A stretch of DNA of 64,000 bases from Archaeoglobus sp. (GCA_017656505.1 JACDNU010000006.1:24126-88125); one strand, 5' to 3'; shown: positions 1-9,266, numbered from the stretch's first letter. The notes: generated by a model not told the origin, from the letters alone. Numbers and translations: made by a program.

Positions 1-1002
1 CTTTTCGTTCACAGCTTTTAAGCCTTTTCTGGATAATTTTTCTGCCAGCCTGTCATCAGTCATAATCGCAAGAATTTTTTCGGAAAGATCCTCAACATCC
101 GAGAAAACCAAACCACCTTCAACTGCAACATCTCTAACCCCAGGTATGTTCGAGCCGATAACCGGAGTGGCAGACGCCATAGCTTCGATCAGAACTATTC
201 CAAAGGCTTCAAGCCTTGAAAAAGATGGGAGGACTAGCAATCTTGCCCACCTCATCCAAGAAGAAACTTCTTCATCAGGCAGTCTTCCTTTGAATTCAGC
301 TTCAACTCCAAGCTTTCTTGCAAGAAGCTCTAATCTCCCCCTGTCTTCGCCATCTCCAACTATAACAAGCCTTGAATCTTTCAGCTTTCGTTTAACATCA
401 CACATCGCTTTTAAAAGGATGTCTACTCCCTTATATTCTACCAATCTCCCAACGTAGAGAACTATCGGCTCCCTTTCAGCCTTGCCGGGCTTGAAAATTT
501 TTGTATCAACAGCATTTGGGATTATTTCGATCTTATCCATGAAGCGTGAAAGGATGGGGGAGGTTAAAGCGTAGCTAGAGGTTGTTGCAATTATCGCATC
601 ACACGATTCGAGCAGCGGGATGGTAATGCGAACGTTGAACTGCTCGATGAACCTCCCCATTAAAGAAGGTATCCTATGACCGTCAACCGTTTCAGGCACC
701 AGAACATCGTTGTGGTATGTTATTACGTGCGGAGACAGCTTCTCCTCCCTGATCATCCTTGCGAAGAATGGAGAGGGGATGTGGGAGTGATAGATATCCG
801 CCTCAAGCCTAGGAAAAGAGAAAGGTAGAGGGGAGTAAGGCAGGTTCAAACATTTCACCTTCACAACCTCACTATTTTCCCCTGTTGACGAGACTACTTT
901 GACTTCATGGTTTTTTGAAAGGAATGAGGCCAGATATTTGACATGAACCTCAATACCACCTATGTGGGGGGGATAGTAAGGAGTCGTGAAAACTATCCTC
1001 AT
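1..1002 (-). CDS. GT4-family glycosyltransferase (C-terminus cut by window edge)
   Basis: The reverse strand is open from ATG at 1002 to base 1, giving 334 residues without a stop, so the C-terminus lies outside the window. The N-terminus begins MRIVFTTPYYPPHIGGIEVH, the usual acceptor-domain start of GT4 enzymes with a glycine loop. The donor-binding half shows IPNAVDTKIF, LYVGRLVEYKG and the E-x7-E signature EAFGIVLIE. Such enzymes move a sugar from a nucleotide donor to a lipid or glycan acceptor at the cytoplasmic face of the membrane; the substrate here is unknown. It starts only 3 bases after the stop of the mptE-like gene, so the two are probably cotranscribed, although no functional link is obvious. 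Confidence 0.88.
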   Translation of the reverse strand, partial: MRIVFTTPYYPPHIGGIEVHVKYLASFLSKNHEVKVVSSTGENSEVVKVKCLNLPYSPLPFSFPRLEADIYHSHIPSPFFARMIREEKLSPHVITYHNDVLVPETVDGHRIPSLMGRFIEQFNVRITIPLLESCDAIIATTSSYALTSPILSRFMDKIEIIPNAVDTKIFKPGKAEREPIVLYVGRLVEYKGVDILLKAMCDVKRKLKDSRLVIVGDGEDRGRLELLARKLGVEAEFKGRLPDEEVSSWMRWARLLVLPSFSRLEAFGIVLIEAMASATPVIGSNIPGVRDVAVEGGLVFSDVEDLSEKILAIMTDDRLAEKLSRKGLKAVNEK

Positions 1003-1005
1003 GCT

Positions 1006-1620
1006 TCACCATCCGAGCTCGTGGGCTATGATTTTCCTCGCCCACTCTAGCTTTTTCTTTTTTATCCCGCTTGCTTTCTCGAAGTCGAAGCCGACAAGCT
1101 TGATATTCTTTGCCCCCATTTCCTTAGCCATGCAAACAGCCCTGTCTCCGTCCGTGAAGCCACCAAAGTTGTAAATTCTGTCGAAAGGAATGCTCTGGGT
1201 TGTTCCGATGAAATCGTCAACTTTGGGAATTACCGATTTGATTCTCTCGATATTATCCCCATGAGCATGCAAGACTAGCAGACAGCCCTTCTTTTGTATT
1301 TCAACCAGAAGCTCGGTTGGCTCTTCCATATCCGTAACATGAATGTCGGGGATGAAGTCGGTTAAGGCAAGCAAAGCCTTTCCAGCTGTAATTTTTATGC
1401 CACTAAAACTCTCCAGCTCCTTAACAGCATCATACTCCAAAACTGGGCCTATTACAACAACATCTCTTCCCTCAATTTTTTTGAACAAAACTCCAGAATC
1501 GAGAAGTTTTTTCTTGCCGAGCTTATGCATTAGCACGGCAGAAAATTCATCCTCCTCCTTTGAAAAATTGAAATCCTTTAGGATTTGACGATAAAATTCA
1601 AGCCATGTTTCAAGATTCAT
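1006..1620 (-). CDS. mptE: 6-hydroxymethyl-7,8-dihydropterin pyrophosphokinase, MptE type (DUF115)
   Basis: This 204-residue protein matches the archaeal DUF115/MptE family, which attaches pyrophosphate to 6-hydroxymethyl-dihydropterin during tetrahydromethanopterin or folate synthesis in the cytoplasm. Visible conserved segments are VTDMEEP (about 95-101), HAHGDN (118-123) and FGGFTDGDRAV (about 152-162), which are typical of the family's nucleotide/pterin site. Length fits a single-domain archaeal MptE. It lies just upstream of a glycosyltransferase on the same strand and downstream of ileS. Its presence supports an organism that makes methanopterin-type C1 carriers. Family assignment comes from recognised motifs; the exact substrate is inferred. 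Confidence 0.8.
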   Translation of the reverse strand: MNLETWLEFYRQILKDFNFSKEEDEFSAVLMHKLGKKKLLDSGVLFKKIEGRDVVVIGPVLEYDAVKELESFSGIKITAGKALLALTDFIPDIHVTDMEEPTELLVEIQKKGCLLVLHAHGDNIERIKSVIPKVDDFIGTTQSIPFDRIYNFGGFTDGDRAVCMAKEMGAKNIKLVGFDFEKASGIKKKKLEWARKIIAHELGW

Positions 1621-1679
1621 CTGACCATTTAATTTAAATCAATTAATTTAAGCGTTTCTTTTTATTCAACGCTGTCTCT

Positions 1680-4600
1680 TTAAGCTTTCAATCTCCTCAC
1701 GGATATTCTGACTTCCAGATCTTCAATCTTCCAATTTTTGACGTAAGCACTCTCATCGACTCTCTGGAACTCCAAATTCTTCGCCCTCGTCTCAGTTTTT
1801 ATGTAGTCCTCGAACCCTTTCACGATTTCGTTGTCTATGCTAACAGCAACGTCTACGAACTCCTCAACATCCAGATCGAGCTCTTTCCTCATCTCCTGAA
1901 TCCTCCTCACGATCTCCCTTGCGTAAGCTTCCCTTAAAATCTCTTCATCCATTTCAGTTGTAAGATAAACCTTGCCCTTACTGAAATCAGCCGTCTCGAG
2001 TCCGGAAGGGAGCTTTTCCTCGACAACGAGGATCTCATCTACATCCACCTTCTGCCCGAGAATTTCGATGTTGCCTTCCTTGATGGCTTTCCTGAGTTCC
2101 TCCTCGCTCATTGAGTTGATTATCTCCGCAACCTCCTTCGCCCTTTCCTTGAAAATCGGGCCTATTTTCTTGAAATTGGGCTTAGCTTTTAAAACCTTCT
2201 CAACCTCCGAAACCTCGATCTCCTTCACATTGCATTGGGCCTTAATAACTCTCTCCAGCCTTTTTACAGCCTGCTCAATTTCTGATTCCTGAGCTTCAAC
2301 TATCAGCTTTCTCAAGGGCCATCTGAGCTTTATTCCAGCCTTCTGCCTTGCATTGCTTGCGGCCTCGACTATCTCCCTCGCAACAACCATCTGCTTTTCC
2401 AGTTTCTCATCCAAAAGATCTTTGTCAAATTCGGGGAAGCTCTCAAGGAATACCGACTCCTTTGCATCTTTAAAGGCCGAAACGAAGTTGAGATAGATCC
2501 ATTCTGCAAGATAGGGGGCCACTGGGGCGATTATCCTTATAGTTCTATCGACAACTTTTAGGATTGTTGAATACACTGCGAGCTTGCTCGGAGATGTTCT
2601 TTCTTCCCAGACCACCGGCCTAACAAGCTGGATGTACCATCTGCTGAAATCCTCAACGACGAAATTCATGAATGCCCTAACGACTCTATGAATGCTGTAA
2701 TTTTCATACGCCTCTTTCGCAATCTTGCAGAGATTCTCCAGCTTTGAAAGAATCCATCTCTCCTCTTCCCTTAGCTCTCCTTCCTCGCCTTCTCTAAATC
2801 TGTCGAGGAGCATATAAGTGTGTGCGAATCTCACGGCATTCCAGAAGATGTTAAGGACGCGGTTAACGTTCCTAACCTCATCCCAGCTGAACCTCAAATC
2901 TTCCCAGACTGCCGAAGACAATACATAAAGCCGGAAAGCGTCGACACCAACTTCTTTCACAACGTCCTCTGGCTCGACAACGTTTCCAAGGCTCTTGCTC
3001 ATCTTTCTACCCTGCTCATCCAGCGTGAACCCGTGCATGAGTACGGTTTTATATGGCGCTTTGCCAAAGCCAATAACGCTCGCCCCCAGCTGCGAATAAA
3101 ACCATCCTCTCGTCTGATCGTGACCTTCCGTTATGAAGTCTGCCGGCCAGAGCCTCTCAAATTCGTCCTTAAATCTGGGATACCTCAGCGTTCCCCACGA
3201 TGCCACTCCGCTATCGAACCAGACGTCAAAAACATCAGGCACGCGATGCATTTTGCCGCCGCATTCGCAGTCAAAGGTTACTTCATCAATCTTCGGCCTG
3301 TGCAAGTCGAGATCGTCCTTCCATGGAACTTCATCTATGCTCCCAACAACCTTAAGCCTCCCGCATTCATCGCAAACCCAGACAGGAATGGGTATACCCC
3401 AGTACCGTTGCCTGCTTATACACCAATCCTTCGCATTGCTTACCCAGTCCTTGAACCTCGCCTCACCGGCCCAAGAAGGAACCCATCTAACCCTGTCTAT
3501 CTCTTCAAGCATCTTATCTTTAACTTCGGAAACCTTCAGGAACCACTGCTCGGTTGAGCGGTAGATTATGGGATTCTTACACCTCCAGCAGTGGCCATAG
3601 CGGTGAACAATGAAGCTTTCAGCGAGGAGGAGTCCTTTTTCCTTTAAATCGTTTATTATGACCGGGTTCGCTTCCTTGACATGTAGGCCAGCATATTTCC
3701 CCGCTTTTTCCGTGAAAATTCCCCTTTCATCAACCGGATTGAATACTTCGATTCCAACCTCCATCCCTAGCTCGAAATCTTCTAAACCATGCCCAGGAGC
3801 GATGTGGACGCAGCCCGTGTTTTCTGCCGTAACGAATTCGGCCATGTATACGGAATGGCTAAATTGCTGCTGCTCCGGTATAAGATCAGCCAAAGGATGC
3901 TCATACTCAACGCCGACCAGATCTTCTCCGAGATGGGTTTCAAGGATTTCCCAGCTTTCATAACCACCTTGCTCGAGAACATTCTCCGCAAGCTCCTTTG
4001 CTATAATGAGCGTTTCCTCCTTTCCATCTATCTTTGCTTTTATAACGGCATACTCCAAAGCGGGATGAACTGCTACCGCCATATTCGCCGGCAAAGTCCA
4101 AGGCGTTGTTGTCCATATAACGATGTAATGACCCTTCTTCCCTTTAATTGGGAATTTAACGTAAATCGAGGGATCTTTCTCATCCCAGTACTCAACTTCC
4201 GCATCGGCTAAAGCAGTCTCGCATCTCGGACACCAGTTAACAACCATCAGCTGTCTTTCAAGCAAATTCTTTTCGTAACCTCTTTTTATCGTCCACCAGG
4301 CAGCATTGATGTAATCGGCCTTTATCGTCATGTAAGGATTTTCCCAGCCCATCCAAACTCCCAATGCTTTAAATTGCTCTTCCATCGCCTTTTTATTCTC
4401 CAGAGCGTACTTCAAGCATTTATTAATGAAAAGATCGATCCCGTAATCTTCTATTTCCTTCTTGCTCTTTATACCAAGCTCCTGCTCTACCTTAACCTCT
4501 ATCGGCAGCCCATGCATGTCCCATCCGGGCGTGTCGGTAACGCGATAACCCTGCATTCTCCAGTATCTTAGGATTGTGTCCTTCAAAACCTTATTCCAAG

Positions 4601-4796
4601 CTGTTCCGAGATGAATCCTGCCCGTGGTGTAAGGAGGACCGTCAACAAAGAAGAATTTCTTTTCTCCCTTCTCCTTTACCTTTTCATAAATTTTATTCTT
4701 TCTCCAGTAATCTTCTATCTCCTCGACCACCTTTGAAGGATCATAAATTCTCGGAAATACTTTGTTTGACTTGCTCTGTTTTTGCTCTGAACCCAT
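1680..4796 (-). CDS. ileS: isoleucyl-tRNA synthetase
   Basis: Class I aminoacyl-tRNA synthetase of about 1038 residues, charging tRNA-Ile with isoleucine. The ATP-site signature is HLGT (about residues 62-65, standing for HIGH) and the KMSKS loop is KMSKSLGN near 597. The inserted CP1 editing region contains TTTPWTLPANMAV, and GWDMHGLP and WCISRQRYWGIPIPVW are characteristic of IleRS. A long C-terminal anticodon-binding region follows. The reading frame is open further upstream, but ATG at 4796 is preferred because GGAAGTGATAGG lies just before it. It is divergently arranged from a short gene at 4970 and followed by mptE on the same strand. Confidence 0.97.
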   Translation of the reverse strand: MGSEQKQSKSNKVFPRIYDPSKVVEEIEDYWRKNKIYEKVKEKGEKKFFFVDGPPYTTGRIHLGTAWNKVLKDTILRYWRMQGYRVTDTPGWDMHGLPIEVKVEQELGIKSKKEIEDYGIDLFINKCLKYALENKKAMEEQFKALGVWMGWENPYMTIKADYINAAWWTIKRGYEKNLLERQLMVVNWCPRCETALADAEVEYWDEKDPSIYVKFPIKGKKGHYIVIWTTTPWTLPANMAVAVHPALEYAVIKAKIDGKEETLIIAKELAENVLEQGGYESWEILETHLGEDLVGVEYEHPLADLIPEQQQFSHSVYMAEFVTAENTGCVHIAPGHGLEDFELGMEVGIEVFNPVDERGIFTEKAGKYAGLHVKEANPVIINDLKEKGLLLAESFIVHRYGHCWRCKNPIIYRSTEQWFLKVSEVKDKMLEEIDRVRWVPSWAGEARFKDWVSNAKDWCISRQRYWGIPIPVWVCDECGRLKVVGSIDEVPWKDDLDLHRPKIDEVTFDCECGGKMHRVPDVFDVWFDSGVASWGTLRYPRFKDEFERLWPADFITEGHDQTRGWFYSQLGASVIGFGKAPYKTVLMHGFTLDEQGRKMSKSLGNVVEPEDVVKEVGVDAFRLYVLSSAVWEDLRFSWDEVRNVNRVLNIFWNAVRFAHTYMLLDRFREGEEGELREEERWILSKLENLCKIAKEAYENYSIHRVVRAFMNFVVEDFSRWYIQLVRPVVWEERTSPSKLAVYSTILKVVDRTIRIIAPVAPYLAEWIYLNFVSAFKDAKESVFLESFPEFDKDLLDEKLEKQMVVAREIVEAASNARQKAGIKLRWPLRKLIVEAQESEIEQAVKRLERVIKAQCNVKEIEVSEVEKVLKAKPNFKKIGPIFKERAKEVAEIINSMSEEELRKAIKEGNIEILGQKVDVDEILVVEEKLPSGLETADFSKGKVYLTTEMDEEILREAYAREIVRRIQEMRKELDLDVEEFVDVAVSIDNEIVKGFEDYIKTETRAKNLEFQRVDESAYVKNWKIEDLEVRISVRRLKA

Positions 4797-4923
4797 CCTA
4801 TCACTTCCCAGCTTAAATAATCGGGATGGATGTCTTTCGATCAGTGAGATTAAAATATTTTGCTGACTTGGTTTGGCGATTAACCTGTTCCGCCCTTGCA
4901 GCAAGTTCTCATCACGAAAAAGG

Positions 4924-4931
4924 TTATATAT
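4924..4931 (+). promoter_or_regulatory. TATA box for the 56-residue protein gene
   Basis: TTATATAT preceded by AAAAAGG, matching an archaeal TATA element with an upstream purine-rich BRE. It lies about 40 bases before the ATG at 4970, which predicts a short leader. It is in the gap that separates ileS (leftward) from this small gene (rightward). Confidence 0.55.
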
Positions 4932-4969
4932 TCTCTGAGAGTATTAATCCAAAAAATTTGGAAGGGTAG

Positions 4970-5140
4970 ATGGCTTTGAGAAGGGCTAAGAAGTTCGAAG
5001 AATGGTTGGATTTAAAGCCCGTGACAGATGAGGAGTTCGAAGAACTCTTGAACGAGCCTCCTCGTCAGGAAATCAGAGGAAACAGAAAGAAGAAGCTGAA
5101 AAAGCTGAAGAAAATGGAGTTCCAGAGAGACTACTTCTAA
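4970..5140 (+). CDS. small basic protein of unknown function, 56 residues
   Basis: A complete reading frame of 56 codons plus TAA, starting MALRRAKKFEEWLDLK and ending EFQRDYF. It has a TATA box at 4924 and a G-rich ribosome-binding stretch (GGAAGGGTAG) just before the ATG, and is followed by a T-rich stretch, so it looks like a real transcription unit. An acidic middle (DEEFEELLNEPP) is followed by a strongly basic RGNRKKKLKKLKK segment, suggesting a nucleic-acid-binding or ribosome-associated peptide, which is only an inference. I do not recognise the family. It is transcribed divergently from ileS. Confidence 0.7.
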   Translation: MALRRAKKFEEWLDLKPVTDEEFEELLNEPPRQEIRGNRKKKLKKLKKMEFQRDYF

Positions 5141-5160
5141 TTTTTTATTCTTTTTCTTTA
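5141..5160 (+). terminator. T-rich terminator after the small basic protein gene
   Basis: The stop codon of the 56-residue gene is followed at once by a run of mostly T (TTTTTTATTCTTTTTCTTTA), the form expected of an archaeal intrinsic terminator that needs no hairpin. Confidence 0.5.
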
Positions 5161-5265
5161 ATCTGTTTTAATCTGTTACCTAAATCTGCTACTTAACGGC
5201 GATTATCTGGCTAAACACAACCATTTTCAGGTAAATAACTTAGGAGACAAGTTAAGACAAAAAAA

Positions 5266-6054
5266 TTACACACTGCTCATATACTCTCTGAGATAAGGTG
5301 GGATAAGATCCATGCAGTCTATACCGGCTGCTTTGCTAAAAGAATTTCCCATGATGTAGCCGGCAAGATGAAAAGGAGCTTCCTTAATCTCCACGTCCCT
5401 GTCCATACTCGCCATACACGGATAAGCGCACTGATGCTGATGGATCTCCTTCCAAAATTCCTCTCTGTTCTCGATTATGTGTCCTTTCATCATTTTAGCC
5501 ACGAAATGAGAACATCCACATGTATCTTTTAGCGCTTTGGCATCAATTATCCTCGAATTTTCTGCTTTGATCTTAAACTCCGGCATTCCGAAATCAAATT
5601 TCTCGCAAAATCTCCTAAGCTTTCTCGACTCAGGTTTGAAACTGCATAACGGCTTTGGAGCGGCAAACTCAATTCCTAGTTCATCGCAAATTTTAGCGAT
5701 CTGGTTTCTAAGTCCGGGAGAGCACCATTTCGGGTCTTCTACAGGTATTAGAATTGCATCAGCTCCCGCTAAGGGGAGCTCCAGCAGCAAATCTGGATGG
5801 AGATTTATCGCTATAACTAAGTCACTAAGCTCCGGCAGCAACGCTTCCGGTTCATCTATATAAACACCGTAACTTAGAGGATCCGCATACTCTTCAACAA
5901 CGCCAATTGCAGATGAGAAATCGTAATCCTTGCAGCGATCGCAAAACTCAATTCCGCAAGCCCCAAGCCTCGGGCAGGCTTCTGGATAGACAAAGTTCAG
6001 CACGAATCTCCTTCCGAACTCGCCGCTGAAAAGTATCGAAATCTCCACACCCAT
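5266..6054 (-). CDS. DUF166 family cysteine-rich protein (DfsP-like)
   Basis: About 262 residues if translation starts at ATG 6054 (MGVEISILFSGEFG), which has GAAGGG ten bases upstream; a TTG six codons earlier is the alternative. The protein fits the archaeal DUF166 family, whose members occur in Cys and selenocysteine versions and have no settled function. Conserved cysteines form clusters: CPRLGACGIEFCDRC near the N-terminus, CGCSHF around residue 195 and HQCAYPC near 220, suggesting metal or redox chemistry (inference). No in-frame TGA is present, so this is a pure Cys form. It stands alone between the small basic gene and the divergent flavin reductase gene. Confidence 0.75.
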   Translation of the reverse strand: MGVEISILFSGEFGRRFVLNFVYPEACPRLGACGIEFCDRCKDYDFSSAIGVVEEYADPLSYGVYIDEPEALLPELSDLVIAINLHPDLLLELPLAGADAILIPVEDPKWCSPGLRNQIAKICDELGIEFAAPKPLCSFKPESRKLRRFCEKFDFGMPEFKIKAENSRIIDAKALKDTCGCSHFVAKMMKGHIIENREEFWKEIHQHQCAYPCMASMDRDVEIKEAPFHLAGYIMGNSFSKAAGIDCMDLIPPYLREYMSSV

Positions 6055-6179
6055 ACTTGACTTGCCCTTCAAAAATCTTTCTAGGGCTAATAGATCTCAG
6101 AACGAACCTATTCACAAACGAAACGTTTTTACAATTCTCGGATGAAAGAGGAGTGGTGAAAAGAGGAGTGGTGATAAGC

Positions 6180-6698
6180 ATGGAGTATCTTTACTATCTT
6201 TACCCGATCCGTACATATCTCATCGTTGCTGGAACACTGGAGAAACCAAATCCAATGACGGCAGACTGGGTTGTGCCGCTCTCCAGAAAACCCCCGTTGC
6301 TTGGGGTAGCGATCGCTCACACGAGGTACACAAAGAAGTTGATTGACGAGCAGAAGGATTTTGTCGTTGCAGTTCCAACCATGGAGTTGCTTAAGGATGT
6401 CTGGATTGCTGGAACTGTAAGTGGGGCCAAGAAGGATAAGAAAGAACTTATGAGCGTAACCTTCATCGAATCGAAATCGGTTAAAGCGCCTTCGATAAAA
6501 GAGTGTGCAGCTAACTTGGAATGCAGGGTTGTTCAGGAGGTTGTAACCGGTGATCACACATTCTTCGTCGGAGAGATCGTGAACGTGAGTTATGGAGATG
6601 CCTTCCCAAACAAGCCAGATATAGCCAACTTCCGCTTCATCCTTCATGTGGGTGGCAAGGACTTCACTGACACCGGAAACGAAACAATCCAGCCATGA
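6180..6698 (+). CDS. flavin reductase-like FMN-binding protein
   Basis: A 172-residue protein with the flavin reductase-like split-barrel pattern: PRKxxPLLGVAIAHTRYT-type FMN contact segment near 38-55, VVAVPTMEL, and the C-terminal HTFFVGEIV motif that is diagnostic of the family. It resembles the ferric/flavin reductase family known from Archaeoglobus. It likely passes electrons from NAD(P)H to flavin or a bound acceptor in the cytoplasm. ATG 6180 is chosen over an upstream in-frame start because GGTGATAAGC sits directly before it. It is followed after 12 bases by the NAD(P)HX repair gene, suggesting a shared redox-cofactor operon. Confidence 0.85.
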   Translation: MEYLYYLYPIRTYLIVAGTLEKPNPMTADWVVPLSRKPPLLGVAIAHTRYTKKLIDEQKDFVVAVPTMELLKDVWIAGTVSGAKKDKKELMSVTFIESKSVKAPSIKECAANLECRVVQEVVTGDHTFFVGEIVNVSYGDAFPNKPDIANFRFILHVGGKDFTDTGNETIQP

Positions 6699-6710
6699 AA
6701 GCATGATAGC

Positions 6711-8171
6711 ATGACAGCAGATTCAAATTCCGATTTCATAACCTCCGCCGAGATGGCGGCCATCGACACAAATTGCGAGTATCATGGCCTAAACAGACTC
6801 CAGCTGATGGAGAATGCTGGAAAAGCTTTGGCAGAGGTTGTTAGAGATAAAACAGCAAAGCTTGAGCTTGAGAAAAGTCTGCTGGTTTTCGCTGGGCTTG
6901 GCAATAACGGTGGCGATTCCTTCGTAGCAGCGAGACATCTGAAAGACTTTGAGATAGAGATTCTTCTGCTTGGAAGAGCAGATGATATAAAAACGGACAT
7001 AGCAAGGAGAAATTTCGAAATTCTGAGGAGATCAGGCTATAAAATTCGGGAGATCAGAGATAGCACTCAATTTGAATTAAAGGATGCTGAAATAATCATC
7101 GATGCTATGCTCGGCACGGGCGTAAAAGGAGAGCTGAGAGAGCCATACAGAAGTGCAGTTGAGCTGATAAACTCCTCAAAGGCTTACACTATAAGCGTAG
7201 ATGTCCCAACAGGCCTGAATCCCGATACTGGAGAGTATGGAAGCTGCGTGAAGGCTGATGTAACTGTCACCTTCCACAAGAATAAACCCGGTCTGCTTAA
7301 AGCCGAAGATAAGGTTGGTGAGATTATAGTTAAAGATATTGGAATCCCAGAAGCTTACGAGAAACTTGCAGGGCCAGGAGATGTAAAAGTAGTGTACAGC
7401 AGAGATGCCAATGCTCACAAGGGGATGCATGGCAGGATTCTGATCGTTGGTGGTGGAAAGTACACAGGCGCTCCAGCTCTGGCTGCAATCGCAGCCCTGA
7501 ATGCTGGCGCAGACATAGTGACTTTAGCCGTTCCCGAGAGCATTCACGGCATTGTTGCCTCCTTCTCCCCGAACCTCATAGTTAGAAAACTCAAGGGGAG
7601 CATGATCAGCGAAAGAAACATTCCGGAGATCGAAAAGCTGGCTGAAAAGCATGATGTTTTAGCTTTGGGGATGGGAGTAGGTGACAAGGAATTTTCTAAG
7701 ATTGCTGCCGAGATTCTTAAAATCAAAAAAGTAGAAAAAGCCGTATTGGATGCTGAGGGGATAACAAAGGAGATTCCAGAAGACATTGAATGCATTCTCA
7801 CCCCGCATAGAGGAGAATTCAGGCGGGTTTTCGGGAAGGAAGCGACAGTCGACAACGTCATGGAGGAGGCTGCGAAAGTCCGAACGACAATTCTGCTTAA
7901 AGCGAAGGAAGACATAATCAGCGATGGAAATAAAGTGAGGGTCAACAGGAGCGGAAATGCTGGGATGACCGTTGGCGGAACAGGAGATGTTCTTTCAGGC
8001 TTGGTGGCTGCGTTTTTCGTCTCTGGAAGGCCCTTATGGAGTGCATCGGCAGCTGCGTTCATCAACGGTTACGCTGGTGATTTGTGCTTTGAGGAGAAGG
8101 GTTACAGCTTCACAGCATTAGACGTGGCTAACAAGCTTCCTCAAGCAATAAAATTTGCAATTGATTTTTGA
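6711..8171 (+). CDS. nnr: bifunctional NAD(P)H-hydrate repair enzyme (epimerase/dehydratase)
   Basis: A 486-residue fusion that repairs hydrated NADH and NADPH, damage expected to be frequent at high temperature. The N-terminal YjeF_N epimerase domain (to about 215) shows MENAGKAL (33-40), GLGNNGGDS (62-70) and DVPTGLNPDTG. The C-terminal ribokinase-like ADP-dependent dehydratase starts near 238 (GMHGRILIVGGG) and carries LTPHRGEF and the anion-hole motif GGTGDVLSG near 421. Both halves look intact and of full length. It follows the flavin reductase by 12 bases and precedes an AdoHcyase-like gene, forming a compact plus-strand set. Confidence 0.95.
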   Translation: MTADSNSDFITSAEMAAIDTNCEYHGLNRLQLMENAGKALAEVVRDKTAKLELEKSLLVFAGLGNNGGDSFVAARHLKDFEIEILLLGRADDIKTDIARRNFEILRRSGYKIREIRDSTQFELKDAEIIIDAMLGTGVKGELREPYRSAVELINSSKAYTISVDVPTGLNPDTGEYGSCVKADVTVTFHKNKPGLLKAEDKVGEIIVKDIGIPEAYEKLAGPGDVKVVYSRDANAHKGMHGRILIVGGGKYTGAPALAAIAALNAGADIVTLAVPESIHGIVASFSPNLIVRKLKGSMISERNIPEIEKLAEKHDVLALGMGVGDKEFSKIAAEILKIKKVEKAVLDAEGITKEIPEDIECILTPHRGEFRRVFGKEATVDNVMEEAAKVRTTILLKAKEDIISDGNKVRVNRSGNAGMTVGGTGDVLSGLVAAFFVSGRPLWSASAAAFINGYAGDLCFEEKGYSFTALDVANKLPQAIKFAIDF

Positions 8172-8201
8172 TTTCTGATTTTCCATCTTAAGGTGATCCT
8201 G

Positions 8202-9266
8202 TTGACGGAGTTCTTTCTGATGAAGTGGATCTACGAAAGGATGGTTTACACAAAAAAGGCTTGTAAGCTTGTATCAGAAAGTCTAAAAGGAGTAGAGGTA
8301 TCGATATGCTTCCCACTCGAGTACAAAACTGCAGTGCTCGTAAACGAGCTTTCAGAAATCGTAGAGCTGAAGGTATGCAGATTCGATGAGCCAACGACGA
8401 AAGATGAAGCTGTAAGATGGTTGGGGGATAAGGGAGTAAAGATAAAAGATAAGGAAGAATGTCTAGATTCACCCTACTTTCTGGACTGCGTTGCAACGTT
8501 AAGCAGAAAGGCATTAAAACGCAAAAGGAGTGTGGAGGGAGTTATCGAACTAACCCGAAGCGGAGTTGACAGGCTCAGAGAGCTTGAGAGCTCGGGTGTT
8601 TTCAAGAAAGCAATCTCAGTCGATGACTCTGAAATAAAAGGAAAGGGGGAAAACATATACGGCACAGGTTTGGGATTGCTCGATGCACTAACTAGGTTGA
8701 ACATCCAGCTTCCCGGGAAAAGGGTTTTCATCATCGGTTTCGGAAGGGTTGGTGAAGGATGTGCTTCCTTGCTGAAAAAAATCGGATGTGAAGTGGAGGT
8801 TTTCGATAAAGACGAGCTGAAATGCATGCTTGCCGAGTATAAAGGCTTCAAAGTCAGCGAACCAGAGACCAGTTTGGGCAATGCAGACATAATCGTTACC
8901 GCCACCGGCTCCGATAGCGTGATAAATTCCTCAAATATTTCGTTCATCAAGAATGGAGCCATTCTTTGCAACATGGGTGCTGGCAGACATGAGATCGATT
9001 TGAGGGGTTTGACGGATTACGAAAAAGAAGACTTGGGCATAGTTTCCAAATTCAGCGGTAAGAATTACTTCTACGTTATGGCCAACGGAAGGCCGGTAAA
9101 TCTTGCGGTGGGGAATGGGACTCCCCTCGAGATAATGGATAAGACCTTCGCTTTGGTGGTGTTTGCTCTTGACTATCTCGTAAACCAAGATTTCTCTGGA
9201 ATCATAAGCACTCCAAAAGAGGTAGAATACAAGTTGGCCAATCTGGTGAGCCTGAACAAACCATAA
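8202..9266 (+). CDS. divergent S-adenosylhomocysteine hydrolase-like protein
   Basis: About 354 residues with the NAD-binding half of S-adenosylhomocysteine hydrolase: YGTGLGLLDAL (156-166 counted from an upstream GTG at 8193), LPGKRVFIIGFGRVGEGC with the Rossmann glycines at 182-187, and ANGRPVNLAVGNGTPLEIMD near the C-terminus. The substrate domain is short and altered: PLEYKTAVLVNEL still recalls the PLEAKTAVL segment, but the usual catalytic HDN/DDVAAAL segments are not recognisable. It is shorter than the 400-430 residues usual for the enzyme. It may be an NAD-dependent enzyme with a different substrate. The start is uncertain: TTG 8202 follows GGTGATCC, GTG 8193 and ATG 8220 are alternatives. 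Confidence 0.75.
   Translation: MTEFFLMKWIYERMVYTKKACKLVSESLKGVEVSICFPLEYKTAVLVNELSEIVELKVCRFDEPTTKDEAVRWLGDKGVKIKDKEECLDSPYFLDCVATLSRKALKRKRSVEGVIELTRSGVDRLRELESSGVFKKAISVDDSEIKGKGENIYGTGLGLLDALTRLNIQLPGKRVFIIGFGRVGEGCASLLKKIGCEVEVFDKDELKCMLAEYKGFKVSEPETSLGNADIIVTATGSDSVINSSNISFIKNGAILCNMGAGRHEIDLRGLTDYEKEDLGIVSKFSGKNYFYVMANGRPVNLAVGNGTPLEIMDKTFALVVFALDYLVNQDFSGIISTPKEVEYKLANLVSLNKP

Noticed and set aside
2820..3557. A 245-codon open frame on the plus strand
   Set aside because: It lies entirely inside ileS on the other strand, has no recognisable domains and low-complexity codon use; ileS carries intact catalytic motifs.
6057..6179. Upstream extension of the flavin reductase gene
   Set aside because: The added residues are not family-like and a strong GGTGATAAGC site lies directly before ATG 6180.
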